NCBI RefSeq assembly: GCF_008831285.2
Contig: NC_045138.2
Location: 2,059,143 to 2,123,142 of the forward strand
Reading direction: 5' to 3'
DNA length: 64,000 nt
From: Nymphaea colorata
Lineage: Eukaryota > Streptophyta > Magnoliopsida > Nymphaeales > Nymphaeaceae
Below, one piece after another: positions 50,077 to 62,964 of this stretch. Under the pieces are notes generated by a model. It was not told the DNA's origin. It saw only the letters and a program-made list of their open reading frames with translations, and did not search any database. A program made the translations under genes and the position numbers. Position 1 is the stretch's first letter. The number at the start of each line of letters is the position of its first letter.

Positions 50077-51691
50077 TTTTTTCAAGCTCGCCATATTACC
50101 CAGAAAAGTAAATAACCACAAGAGCTATTGCTACAACCACTTTAATTAATAGCCACAAGAAAGACCGTAGCTGAAAATACTTTTTGCTATGGTTTTTGGG
50201 GTCTATTAGCTATGGTTTTGACTACGGAAGTGATAAGTAACAAGCTGCCTAAGCCATTTACAAGAGAAATGCATCACGAATCAATGTTCTCCGAAGAGAG
50301 GGAGAGATAGAGAGATCCTAGCAATATCACTCACGGAAGCAACTGCAGTGCCGGCAAAGTTTTCAACACAAACCACAAAAATTAGCCCTCGAATTTTCAA
50401 AACACAGGGCTCTAAAAACCATATTTCAACCTCGGTCATGAAAAATTTCTTGCTCCACCCCTAACTATTGGTACCACCACAACACCGATGGCCTTTTTCT
50501 GTAGTGTTTTCGATTCCTCTGTGCAGCTATTTATCTTATGCAGATAAATTATTTCTTTAATTAACTTCCAAATATAAATTATATTTTTTAGGGAAATAAA
50601 TGATATTTTATTAAGTTCGATCGGATGCACCTAACATATAAGATTTCTGTTGCTATTTTTCTTAATTTCCATTCCAAAATAAAGGCCTTGTCAATGGGTT
50701 GGAGCAGCAGCAGTCCAATTCTTGCCCCGTAAAATATCTGTTTAGGTGGATCTGAGTATGGCTGCTGCTGCACAACGTGTCGAGCCAACTCGGGCTTGAC
50801 TCAAACTCGCTCGAAAAGACTTGGCTCGTGCTCAACTCGTTTATATATGAGCTGAGTTTGAGCTTAGAAAGATATCCGAAATGATAAACGGGTCGAGTTC
50901 AAGTTTCCAGAACTTGACTCGACTTGAAAACCGCTACTTTGTATAATATTGTCAAAACCAGTTTCACCAGTTACACAAGTTAAACGAGTTAACACTTACA
51001 CGAGTTAAATGAGTTAATGCTTACATGGGTTCATGTTAAACGAGTTAAATGAGTTAACCCGTAAACGAGTCAAATGAGCCGGGTTCGTGCCCAGCTGTAG
51101 CTCGAGTTTTCTTAGCCCAGTCGAGCTCCAGCTGACTAAGTTCCAGCTTGACTTGACTAGTGTGCAGCCCTAAGGAGTGAATATTGATTTCTAATAATTA
51201 CAACCCACTTTGATTTAGATCATATTGGTTCGACCTGATTATGATCTGATTCGACCTATTTCAATATTGACACTGAACTGGATCCAATTACAAATCGGGT
51301 CACCTGTTCCTGTTAAAATCGGCCAATTCAGATAGGTTCAAATAACACTGGTTTCCAAAGATAATTAACGCAGAAACGAATAATACTCTTAACTACTATA
51401 TTTTCTTCTTTCTAGATTCACAAACGTCAATGTTTCAAGGTACTCACCAAAGAAATCTTGATAAACCAGTTTTCTTACTGGTCTGAAGTAGAGAAACTAA
51501 GGGTTCAGAAGTAATCCAATATTCGATCTTTAAAAATCAGATCATTAGCATTTTTTCTCACTTATCTATCCAATTCCCGAAGACACCGAAATCCACAACT
51601 GACATGCAAAGATTTACGTATGGCACCTAAAATTTTAGCACATAACCAAGACATTGCAAATTCAAACTTTTCATTTAACTGCATCCCTACT

Positions 51692-51809
<118 letters not shown>

Positions 51810-52816
51810 TTCAGAGTCCTCCATCAATCTCTCAAGGTAATCAATATGAAGGAAATGTATGGTTGAGAGATAAACAAGCAGAAAGAGGTGAATTAATACT
51901 AGATAATGAAAATGACTGTCACTTTTTTCTTAACCATTTAGATGAATGAATGTAGAGATGTCAATGGATCAGATTTGAATAAGATATATCATTAATCATA
52001 TATGCTTTTTTGGATATTCACATATTCAGATTCAAATTTGAATAAAGAAAAGTCATATTCGATTTCAAATCTGAAATCTGATTTTACAATCTGAATCTGA
52101 TCTGCATCTGATTTTTATATTTATTTCCGAATCCAAATCTGATATCTGAACTGGATTTTGCCAATTTTCAAAATTTAATCACACTAGATACAGGATATTT
52201 GTCTAAAAAGGAATTTGATCCGAATCCGATAGGATATTTATGTATATCTGAATTCAAATACAAATTTGATTGCATGTTATTTATTAAATCCGAATCCGAT
52301 CCAATCCCTTAATCCTTATTTATATGAATCGAAATTTCGAGGGGCAAAATGTTTTTTTAAATTACTTTTAGATAAAAAAAAATTTACTCATGTTTTTTTG
52401 GGGGAAGGGCATGGCCCATGCCTCCTATGGCTCTGCCCCTGCTTCCTTGATTTCTTGTTCATTGAATGAATTTCTCAAAAGTAATGCATCTTTGGGCGGG
52501 CAAGAGTATAGAATACCTTACCATTTGACTATGAAAATAGTAACAAATATTGAGCCAAATTCTTGAAATACTATGTCACATTTTTTGGGGTAGATTTTTA
52601 GAATGACCTGTTACTATTTCCATTCAAAGTTTTACACGAGATGTGAGTCGAATTTGGTAAGAAAAGATGCTAATCTGATGCATTTTTATCAAACCCAACT
52701 ACATGAATTCAGATTTTAAAATGGAATATTGGATATTCTATCTGAACCCATGCTATCCTTAGTTTGCAAAATAGGCACATGAAGGTTTCTTTGGTAAGTG
52801 TACCTCCACTTTTGAA

Positions 52817-53717
52817 TAGGGTTGGGCATCGGGCCGAGCGCCCGGCCCAGCCCGAAAAAAATGTCCAAATGCAAGCCCGTTAAAGTCATCAGAGCAGCCC
52901 GAGACCCGGCCCGTTCTTTATCGGTCGGGCCGGGCTTTTGTATTATCGGGCCTCGAGCTTTTGTGTATGCCCCAAGCCGGGGCTCGATTATTGCCAGGCC
53001 GGGTCGGGCTTTCTCGGGCCAGGCTTGGTTGTCGGGCAAGGAAGGGTGTCGTGCCTCCCCCCTTCTTCCGTTGCTCTGCACTCTCCCTCTTTTCCTTTCC
53101 CCTTCCCTTTTAATTTCTCTCTTCCCACACTCCCTTTGCTCTCCATCAGTCTCACTTGTCAATTAGAGTGGGGAGGTAAGCTAAAGGATACAAGCCTCAA
53201 GCAGATGAAGGCGGCAACTTCTCATGGACTAACAGAATAGAGGTTGTTAGAGGTGGCAGCGAGGCTTTCCCTTGAATCAATCCCTCTCCCTCTTTCACCT
53301 TCACACACAGAAGGGTGGTGGGGACGGTGAGAGGGCAGTGGATTGAGGATATTATGCAGAATCTTCCTAACCTTGATGGGCGATAGGTGATAGGCGACAG
53401 GGACTCAGAGAACCAAACGCAGAGGAGTTTCAAGCAGTTGCAGGGCTGAATGAACGATGGTCGATGGCTTGAAGTCTGGAACGGGAGAGAAAGAATGCAA
53501 GTTGAAGAAACCCTAACATAATTTTTTTTAAAAAATAAGTAACGGGGCCTTTCGGGCCCCCGACAACATGTATTTTAAACCCGAGCCCGGCTCGTTAATT
53601 ACGAGGCTGGGCCAGGCCCGATAAAAAAGGCCCGTTAAACCATTTTTCAAGACCCCAGCAATGAGTCGAGCCGGGTACCGGGTACCCGGCCGCGGCCCGG
53701 CCCGGTGCCCAGGCTTA
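52817..53717. mobile_element. hAT-like GGCCCG-rich element (unit C sister copy)
   Basis: The same insertion as 45512-46409. Left flank CTTTTGAA (52809-52816) and right flank CTTGTGAA (53718-53725) differ by one base. It was carried along by the segmental duplication rather than inserted separately. Confidence 0.85.
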
Positions 53718-54896
53718 CTTGTGAATCCTTAAAAAAGAAAATATAGTAGTTCATAATATCTCACAGAGTATCATTAATGAGCTAAATCTTTCATAATCAT
53801 TAGTGTTTATTTGAACCTGCCAGCTGAATTGGCAAATTTATTTGATAACTTATTAAAAGCATACGTGATTTGATATTTTTGTTGATTCCAATTCAAAGAA
53901 CCTGTCCTTATAACATTATAGGAAATTAATCATGATAAATTTATAATTTTGGTACCAGAGTATATCTTTAGGAAGAGATGGACACGACCCTATGGAGACT
54001 TGCTAGTGGGACTACAGATGTCAACGGATTGGATTCGAATCAGATATATTCTCAATCATATCCATTTTTTCGGATATTCATATGTTCGGATTCAAATTCG
54101 AATAAAAAAAGTCTTATCCGAATCCAAATCTGAAATCCAATTTTGCAATCCGAATTTGATTTTTATATTTATATCCGAATCCGAATCCAAATTTCAAACC
54201 GGATTTTGCCAATTTTCAATATTTAATAGCGTTAGATACTGGATATTTGTCTAAAAATGAACCCAATCCGAATCTGATCAGATATTTATATATGTCTGAA
54301 TCCGAATACGATTGGATGCCATTTATGAAATCCGATTTCGATTCAATTTCTTAATCAGATATCAATTTTTTTTTCAATATCTAATTTTTCGGATCGGATC
54401 GGTCAGTTATCCAATCCAAATCAGATATATCGCCATCCTAAGTAAGACCCGACTTATGACCCGATCTAGTTCAGCCTCAATTACCTGAAAAGGTTCAATC
54501 AGATAAGTGGATCCAACGAAATATAGGATCCAATAAGTAGAACATGTCCTCACTGTGAGCACTCAAACACGCCATACTCAGATCCAACTAAGCGGATATG
54601 GAATGGGTCATGGACTACTGCTCCTACCCATTGAGAACAACAAGATGATATTCATCTTAAGATCCTTATTTTAAAATGAAAATTAAGAAAAAATAGAAAC
54701 AGCTGGAAATCATATGTGGTAGTCTGGACCAAATCAAATATCATTTATTTCCCAAAAAGCATAGTATATACTTGGAAGTTAATCAAAAGAAATTATTTCT
54801 CATAATAAGATAAATAGCAGCACAAAGGCATCAAAAAGACCACAGTGGATTGGAAAAATCTGCCAGAGAAGAAGGAAGAAGAAGAATAAAAAGACA

Positions 54897-56106
54897 ATGG
54901 CGAAGAAAGTTATGGTTATTGCCCTTTTCGCCTACTTCCTTCTGATTTCAGGCAAGTTCCTATGGCAATTCTTCTCAAGTTGTAAGCAGTATAATTAATT
55001 ACCAACATTTCTTGGTTAATTTTGGTAATTTTAGATGATTATTTTCATCTTAGTTAATCCTTTTTCTTTTTTAAACCGAGATGTGGTTGAAGGTCTACTT
55101 ACATAATTAACTACCAAAAGATTAATTATGCTGCTTGTATTCCAAAAAATATTATGGTTTTAGAGTGTTATAGAAAAATAATGTTTTATTTTGAAATAAG
55201 AGAAAAATGGACTCGCTCGTCGGTACGAAAATTGACCATTTTGGCGTCTTTACCAAGGGTAACTAATCTAAAGGCTATGCTTATTTTTTATGCATTTTGT
55301 TTTTGCTTAAACATCTTTTCATTCTAAATATGGTGTAGTGTTTGAGGAAATATTACAGATTTGATGTTTCAAATTTCTGAAAAAACTTTTTGAGGAGTCA
55401 TTTGAGAGTATAAAACACTTTGATTTGAGAAATTTTGAATTGAAAAATCTTTATAAATATTGTTTGGAAATATTTAAAAATCACATTTTGAAACCAATTT
55501 AGTGTTCTCTTAAGAATTTAAAAGTAGGTTTGTAATTTTACTCTAATTCAGTTACCATATATTAGAACTTAGGACTCCATCTCATTATGCTAAAGTTCTT
55601 TTAGAGAGGTGTTTGTGATTATTCGTGATTTTAATTCAATGTGAATGTATAAATGCATTGACTTTACATGATTAGAACCAAATCATTCATTACTACCATA
55701 ACATTCATATCATCACATACATCTAAGTTTTTCATTTTATTTATAAAATTACCATAAGTATTTTTACAAAAAGAGAAAAATTTTTGAAAATAGAATTAGA
55801 TTGTAGACCATCAAACATGATTCATATATTGGATCACTAAGTTTTGATCATGGTGAAGTCAACAAATGAGAAATTAAAACCTTAGATCTTGAGAGAAAAT
55901 ATTCATAATAATGGAAAAGAGGAAAGAGTCTAATACGAGAGGAATAGGGAGAAAGAGAAAGAGAAAGTTATTTTGAAAAACAGAAAACTATACACACACA
56001 CATGCATAGATATATGAAAACTCATGAAAAGTGTTAACTCTGATAGCAAGAGAGAAGAAGATTTTAGAAAGAGAAAGGGAGAGATTTTAGAGAAAAAGAG
56101 ATAGAA

Positions 56107-56192
<86 letters not shown>

Positions 56193-58483
56193 GACATTTA
56201 ACTTGAAGAGAAAAACAAAAGATTCAAGAGAGGGAAAATAAAACATACGTATACATTCGTATGTAAATGAAAATTCGTGAAAGAATATGTTGAATCATAG
56301 AGAGAAAGACAGAGAGATAGTCAAGTGCTTGTATACGTATATAACATGTTTATACATATATGTCTTTATGAGAGTTTAATTCAAGAAATAACTTGAAAAT
56401 ATCCAACTTCGATATTTTTTATGTAGGCCAGAAAGGAACTTGTAGTCATGCAATAGCCTAGGCTAAGTCTCCAAGGCCTCGTTAAAGAGAGTTCTTGCCT
56501 TCGAAAATCTTATGAAAAACATAATTTTAAAGATTTTCATACATGAACGTAAAACCACAATTATTTCGTTTATTATAAGAGAATATATTTCTCCCACCAT
56601 TGAGTATGTAAGAAAATCAAGCAACGTAATAAAACACTAATTGGAATTAAGAGAGAAACCAAACGTGAGAGTAACATGAAGATGCATTTTAACATATACA
56701 TATTCGTGAAAAACTTTTTAGGGTTGGACAAATGCCAACTTTAAAATATCAACATAAGAATGAAGAAACCCGTGCATTTGCTCATTAATTAAGGAAAATT
56801 AATACATCATGCATGAACATTGTCTCAAACATAAACGATGAGTAAAACAATATAACAAGCATATTTTTTGAAATAAATAAAAAAATAAAATTTATTTCCA
56901 CTTGCTCATACTCCTGGTGCACACAAGAGTAGCTCTCGACTCTGGATAGAGAAAAACCTTTAGAGCTTTTCTGCACAGCCATGAAGAGGTGGCAAAAGAA
57001 AATGGAAAACAAGAGGATGACTATGTACCTCTAATATAGATGATTTAGAAATGAGTCACTTTCTTTAATTGATCCTAAGGTTGCTAAGGTTCCCCAAGAT
57101 GATCTTCTTGTGCTTCCTTGGAGAATTGAAATTTGGAAAAGGTTACTCCTAAGGTTGGAGAAGATGAAGAAGAGAAGAAGAGATAAATGAAAAGAAAGAG
57201 CTAAGGAAAACTCTATATTTTCAAGTGAGAAAGTACTAGAGATTCCCAAAGTATTAGCTCATGCCTAAGAGAGAAGATTGTGAGGGTATTTATAGAGAGT
57301 CTTGAAGCCAAATCTTAAAATTTGAATTTTTTTGAATTTAATAATATTTTCAAGTGAACTTTAATTATTTTCGATTTTTTTTTTTAAATTGGTTTTAACT
57401 AAGTGTGATTGGCCATTAGTCCTGTAAACACCCATTTGGGGTTGGGCAGGGCTAATGCCCACCAAAGAGAGCAAAAACCATCTGTTAATCAAGAAAAGGG
57501 CCTGCATGCAAGCCCTATCTCGACATGTTGTGTGCGCATGGCCACATGCGCATAGTGCTGTGGTGATGAATTGCACTACTCACTACTCCGTGGCACGTGA
57601 TTATGTGTGCTCGTGTGCCGAGTTCAGATGAAGGGGGTGAAATGACCCACTTATTGTCTCGTATGGACGAATAAAGGGCATATTTCACCTTCCTTGCCTC
57701 CAAGGGTCCGATTATTTAGAAAATCATGTATTAAAAAGGGATTAAATTGTTGTTAGAAATGGTGCTGACTCCGTTTTGAGTGATTCCAGGCTCGTTTTGG
57801 ATTGGGTTCGATTGGTCTTTGACGTGTTGTACTGAGTGGTTTAAGCTCAAAAACACTTCTTGGCACGAGAACGAAACATAAAACAAAGAGAATGCACGCG
57901 CAGTGCTCATAGCATCAAATTTTGTCCTTTTAATCTTATACTTGGATTTTGAGTTTAAAATGCTCAATTTGTTTCTAGACCTAGATTTTAGATCTAATTT
58001 GAATTTGAAAGTTGGATTTCGTATTAGAATCTCGCGTTTGAATTTAAATCTTGGGTTTGGACTCAGACTAAAGATTCATTTTGGATCGAATAGTCATGCA
58101 TTTGTTCTCGATCTAGGGTTGGTTTTAGGGTTTAAAAATTAAATCCAAATAAAATAACTAAGATTTTCATATATGTGAAAATAAAATACAGTTTTTTGAA
58201 AACAATTTAGGGTGATAATGATAGTGCATTATGTATATATATATATGATGATCAAATTATCCATAAAATTAATGTATCGTTGTGACATGGCTTTTGCTTA
58301 GGTTGCATGGGAGCAGAAATACAACCGGATTCAGTGTGCTGCACCAACCCTTACAGTGGCTGCCACAAGGGGAACGGGGCGGACGAAAGGCGGTGCAACT
58401 CCTTCTGCGTCGGAAAGGGCTGCAGGGGCGGCGAGTGCAAGAACTGGGGCCACCCCGGCGGCCAGTGTCACTGCTATTGCTGA
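54897..58483 (+). CDS. Defensin-like secreted cysteine-rich peptide, two exons
   Basis: Exon 1 (54897-54951) encodes MAKKVMVIALFAYFLLIS plus a G. Exon 2 (58302-58483) follows a TTTTGCTTAG acceptor and joins in frame to give 78 residues. The signal peptide probably ends near Ala23. The mature part has ten cysteines (31, 32, 39, 50, 54, 59, 64, 74, 76, 78), including the defensin-type CNSFC (C-X3-C), GGEC (G-X-C) and CHCYC (C-X-C plus one) arrangement, preceded by a CC pair. Such peptides act outside the cell in defence or signalling; no specific role can be read here. The exon 1 donor is GC (CAG|GCAAGT) instead of GT. Exon 2 is strikingly GC-rich against its AT-rich surroundings. The intron is 3350 bp. 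Two further signal exons lie upstream. Confidence 0.75.
54952..58301 (+). other. Intron of the defensin-like gene
   Basis: The first 780 bases resemble the starts of introns A and B, then similarity stops near ATCATCACATACA (about 55726). The rest is unique: a long (TA)n run at about 56111-56189, GAGA-rich DNA, and a block near 57030-57300 that on the minus strand carries CTCTATAAATACC followed by a CT-rich leader, as in an LTR promoter. No LTR ends could be fixed. Confidence 0.5.
56111..56189. repeat. (TA)n microsatellite
   Basis: A long TA run inside the defensin-like intron. Confidence 0.95.
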
Positions 58484-58700
58484 TGATAGATCATACTCCC
58501 CACCTGTGATCAATATCTCTTGATCATTCTGATGATCAGTTCATCCTAATTATGATCTGATCACCATTCCATTTTGAAATTCAGGGCACCAATATGATCG
58601 AAGTCTTAGTTATTGATCATCGGTTCTTAGATGGTTTATATGTAGTCCAGATTTTGCAATAAGAGTGCCTTCATTTTATCGATTGATGTTCATTGTTCAG
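58484..58700 (+). other. Probable 3'UTR of the defensin-like gene
   Basis: Sequence after the TGA is rich in GATCATTCTGATGATCAG-type small inverted repeats. AATAAGAG near 58660 may act in polyadenylation. Unproven. Confidence 0.35.
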
Positions 58701-58988
58701 TTTCTAAAGCGATGGGAACGCACTCAGGATGACGAGAGGCTTTACGATCACGTGCACTCTCAGTAACGTAAAACGCAGTATCTAAATTGCATCTTCAACT
58801 GACCAACATTTCTTAGAGATCTTCTCCTGACCACCTGCCTGTCACTTGTGCTGTGGGGTAGGGTGGAGACTAAGATCAAGAATTTGCTTCTCTCTCTAAT
58901 TATAAGAACTCTGCTCCATGCACAGTTGGTTAAAGAGCAGTCCAACCCCGTCAATAATCTAACTTTATGACTTAATTAACTTAAGTGC

Positions 58989-60400
58989 TTACAACAGCTC
59001 AGAAGCAGAAATTCTTCTTGCTTCATACTCGGTAGGATCCCACTGCTTCAAGTGAGCAGGTAGATCGGCAGCTTCACCATACATCATCTTCAAATACATA
59101 TAAATTTGAAATAAATAATGAGAGTTCAATCCAGCATATATGCAAATACTCTTTGCTCTCAAGGTTGAGATAGCACCACTAGTAACGTGGTATTCTGGAT
59201 ATTTTAACATTCTGAGACAGGTTAGCTCTTCGAGTGCATTCTGCAACTCACGCACTGTTCGGCTGAGAAAGGTCGTCCCCTCCATCCGTCGAGAGACGGC
59301 TGATTTTGCGGTATAAAGCTTCCAACCTAATTCCAACCAAATCGGCTCAAACATGTCCATCATAATAAATTGAGTAGACTTGACTCCAACAAGAGAATCA
59401 TCTCCACGTGTATATGCGATGACAAAGTCATCTACAAGTCGTTTGAACATATATTGGATGCCATATGCCCTGGGTTTTCAAGTACAATACCCCCGTTAGG
59501 TCCGGCAATCTTTCTATATATGAACAACTGAATCACGAAATGCCATATCTGCGTTTCCACATTCGATGGAAACAAGAGTATTGATTCAAGACACTCAAAG
59601 GCGAATCGGATCTCCCATTCTTTCAATGCGGCGTCTAAACTGGACCAATCAAACATATAGATGTAGTCCTATTCGCTCAATATCTCTCCGATTAAACCAG
59701 GCACAATGAGTAAAGGATCTTTTCAAATAGAATAGAAAGACTCAACTTCCTTGAAGTACTCAATCAGCTGGTCGGCAAATAAGCCTTCGAGTAAGACATA
59801 ATGAAATGCCTCCCCCCACACGTTTCGAAGTTTGCTCTTCACCTTGATCTGTGATAATTGTGTTCTTGTGAACCCAATATCAGGTGTCGAGTCTACTAAG
59901 GCTTGTGGCGCATAGTCGCGATCGTAATCCAGCTTTTCAGCAATGGTTACGGGTTTCCATTTGGCCCTGGCGTAGTTATCGTCGTCTCCTTTTCGTTCGA
60001 CATAACCATATCCCGCGGCAGAGAAACTCATCCATTTAACAATGTCAAAATTCCCGTATGAGATTGATTCGATTGATACATCCTCCTGAATAGCGTCAAA
60101 GTATGTTGCTTCGTTTGGTTCCATACCACATGACTCGGTTCACGTATCTTCGGTCCTTCGTATTTGAGGATCGCCTCTACATGTTGGTCGAGAGTACAGT
60201 AGCTCCTCGCCCAGCCCTGAAGCTCTAAGCATAAGTGTGTTGGTACATAGCGACAAATAGCTTCAGCAGCATATGGGTCCACTATGATCTCGCACTCTTC
60301 GCTCGATCTGCGCTCTGTAGTGTCTCCGAGAACAATAAGTCCTTCACGAAGTCCTCTCCAGGCGTGATCCATCCTTGTAGCGCACTTCCGTAAGATGAGA
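58989..60400 (-). pseudogene. Endogenous partitivirus-like RdRp, broken
   Basis: Fragments read in order down the minus strand resemble the RNA-dependent RNA polymerase of plant cryptic viruses (Partitiviridae, most like deltapartitivirus). The N-terminal third is at about 60372-60028, the middle at 60124-59723 (SAAGYGYV, VRN/ GEAFHYVLLEGL-like landmarks), motif A DWSSLD at about 59650, and motif C GDDSLVG with GDD at 59405-59397. The C-terminal part runs to a stop at 58989. Combined length (about 1.4 kb) is near a complete polymerase. It is inactive: at least two frame changes (around 60100 and 59450) and two in-frame stops (TGA and TAG at about 59700 and 59665). Motif B lies at a frame change and its usual SG..T pattern is not recognisable. 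There is no capsid gene. The closest genus is inferred. Confidence 0.8.
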
Positions 60401-60532
60401 AACAGTTGCGTTATTGCAGCGATTCAACCTTAGAGCACCTGCCGTCCACGTTAGTTTCCTGTTACAACCTATGTTACTACAAACATAATTTATAACAGAA
60501 ACTAAATGGTTCTTTGATAATGTTTCCTCCAA

Positions 60533-60600
60533 CGTTGGATAATGACCCTGAGCTCTATCCTTCGTATCGTAATTGCAAGGGGACCACAAGATTGAATTGG
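60533..60600 (+). repeat. LTR-start-like fragment, plus orientation
   Basis: CGTTGGATAATGACCCTGAGC and the next bases match the start of the copia LTR at 61148 (minus strand; TGTTGGGTAGTGGCCCTGAGC), so two related LTR ends face each other. Confidence 0.5.
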
Positions 60601-61148
60601 AAAATTCTTTTTCATCATTTAAGATTGAGATTAATATTACCTCTACTATTCAGTTAATCTCACACAAATGATAAAAACCTATGAGGCTGGTATAAAGTTT
60701 TCAGTGCTGCTTAATCTAGTGCTAATTCAAAAAAGATTAAACAAGTCAAGCCTCATAGAAGCAAACCAGTTGAACTCTTCTTTGACTGAAAGAGAGAATG
60801 TCTAAAGCAGCGGAAGCTTGACCCTCCAGCCACGACTCAGTAGCAGCACCTGTGACAAAATAGAAGAGAAAAAGGAAGAAGCAAGAGAGAAATTGATTTT
60901 GGGGGTTTGCTTCTGAGAGACGCAGGTTGATAATCTAACGATCAACCATTAGATGAATAGAGGCTGGGTTCTATAGACCGCCTCTCAGGATTTCCCCAAT
61001 CCTAGCTACGGTTGTGGCAAGGAGTTTATGGTAAGCATTAAAACAGAAACTTAATATTGTGATTTGTTTCCCGTTTTAATTCTGTAACAATGGAAACTCC
61101 TTTGCAGTTACATAGACAAAGGATAGGGCTCAGGGCCACTACCCAACA
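60601..61148 (-). repeat. Probable 3' LTR of the copia remnant
   Basis: On the minus strand a purine tract AAGTGGAAGA is followed by TGTTGGGTAGTGG, the usual polypurine tract and LTR start, just downstream of the copia RNase H. A GGTCTATAGAACCC patch may be the TATA region. The far LTR end is not fixed. Confidence 0.5.
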
Positions 61149-61559
61149 TCTTCCACTTGGCCATGAGACCGCCAGTTTGCTTCCACTTTATGTAGGTTTT
61201 CTATTTCTAAGTTACGAGGTTTTTCATAATTGGTTTGTCCATCGTAACTTGAATTTAGTTCAACGTTTGTAGTGAGGTTTTCCATTCAAGGTTTTTTCCA
61301 TCGCAACCTTTCAAATATATCTCAGCTCCATATGGACTACATGCTTGGTAAACAAGTCTTCTGATATTTCCTTGGTAAGGAGATCTGCTACCATGTCATT
61401 GGTAGGCACGTAATTTCATTTTTCTCAATCATTTCATGGATATAATGGTATTTCACCATTATATGTTTACTCTTTGAGCTCACAGCTCCATTTTTCATAA
61501 GTGATATCGCTGCCTGATTATCACAATATAGTCATGATCAAGATCTAGTTTCAAGTCTT

Positions 61560-62820
61560 TCAAGAACTGATTTATCTAGACAGCACATGTGGTGGCAACA
61601 TTACACGCTACATATTCTGCTTCTTGTGTGTGCTGATCAATACATCCCTGTTTCTTACAGGACCAAGCTATCACTCCACCTCCAAAGACAAATACATATC
61701 CATATGTGGACTTGCTGTCATCTCTACAACCAGCAAAATATACATCGGTATAGCCAACTAAAGTTAGTTCATTCGCTTGATAAGAGAATTTCAGTCCTTT
61801 AGTTCCTTTTATATACCGAAAAATTCTTTTAACCGCTTGCCCGTGAGGCCAACCAGGATTGCTTTGGTAACGACTCACAAGTCAAACAGGAAAACTTATG
61901 TCTGGTCTTGTATAAAGCATTAGATATATTAAACTACTAACAGCCTGTGCATAAGGAACATGTAATTTCTGCTGTTCTTCTCCAGGACAGTCGCTCCTGC
62001 TTAGATTTGCTCATTTAGCTATGAGAGTTCCAATTGGTTTGCAATCTTGCATTCGAAATTTCTTCAAGATATAATCAATATATCGTTCTTGGCTCAAACT
62101 CAGAATCCTCGAGTCTCTATCTCGAGTGATCTTTATCTCTAATATGTAGGAAGCTTCACCCATGTCCTTCATTTCGAAGTTCTCATTTAACCAAGACTTT
62201 GTTTTGGATATCATATTGTTATCGTTTCCAGTCAATAGAATATCATCGACTTATAAAGATAAGATACAGTACAGACTATCACTTTTTCAGACATATACAC
62301 ACTGGTCAAATTTATTTGCTATGTATCCAAGCTTTATAATTGCATTATGAAAGGCAAAATACCACTATTTTGGAGACTGCTTCAATCCGTAAAATGATTT
62401 ATGTAGCTTGTATAGTTTGTCTTCATTTTCTTTGATGACATATCCCTGTGGTTGAAACATATATATGGTTTCCTTTAATTCACCATTCAAGAAGGCAGTT
62501 TTCACATCCATCTAATAAACATCCAAGTCATAGAAGGTTGCGATAGCCAAAATTATTCTGATTGATGCAAACTTTGCTATTGGAGAATAAGTTTCTATGT
62601 AATCAATTCCTTTCTATTGGTAAAAACCTTTTGCCACCAGCCTTGCTTTAAACTTTTCAACTGTTCCGACGCCTTTATATTTTTTCTTTAGCACCCATTT
62701 GCACCCAATGGGTCTTCTATCCTTAGGAAGATCTATTAATTCCCAAACTTTATTATTTTCTATGGATTCAATTTCCTCATCAATAGTGTTCACCCAATCT
62801 GATGATTCATGCTAGTTTAT
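61560..62820 (-). mobile_element. Ty1/copia pol remnant (reverse transcriptase and RNase H)
   Basis: Minus-strand motifs appear in the order expected for copia pol. They are IENNKVWELIDLPKDRRPIGCKWV (about 62770-62690), FKARLVAKG (about 62650), DVKTAFLNGELKETIYM (about 62515-62460), LYKLHKSFYGLKQSP (about 62415-62370), VDDILLTGNDNN (about 62255-62215), MKDMGEASYILEIKITRD with LSQERYIDYILKKF (62165-62060), then RNase H (YTDVYFAGCRDDSKSTYGYVF, WSCKKQGCIDQHTQEAEY, 61760-61600). Several stops and frameshifts interrupt it. Integrase and gag are absent, so the 5' part is lost. Confidence 0.9.
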
Positions 62821-62964
62821 CGCATCGCCATATATCAGAGAGAGGCAGAGATCTTCTGGCCATTTACTGTCCAACAAGAGAAAAACTCCACTTATCTATC
62901 TAATAAAGAACTGTAATTTCTTCATCATGGAGGGAGAGGGAGGGAGAGTAGCATAGGGATCTCT

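Noticed and set aside
58989-60400. Mitovirus origin or functional viral gene
   Set aside because: The DWSSLD and GDDSLVG context fits partitiviruses better than mitoviruses, and stops plus frame changes exclude a working polymerase.
61090-61272. 60-residue plus-strand frame after 61090
   Set aside because: It is antisense to the copia LTR start and polypurine tract.
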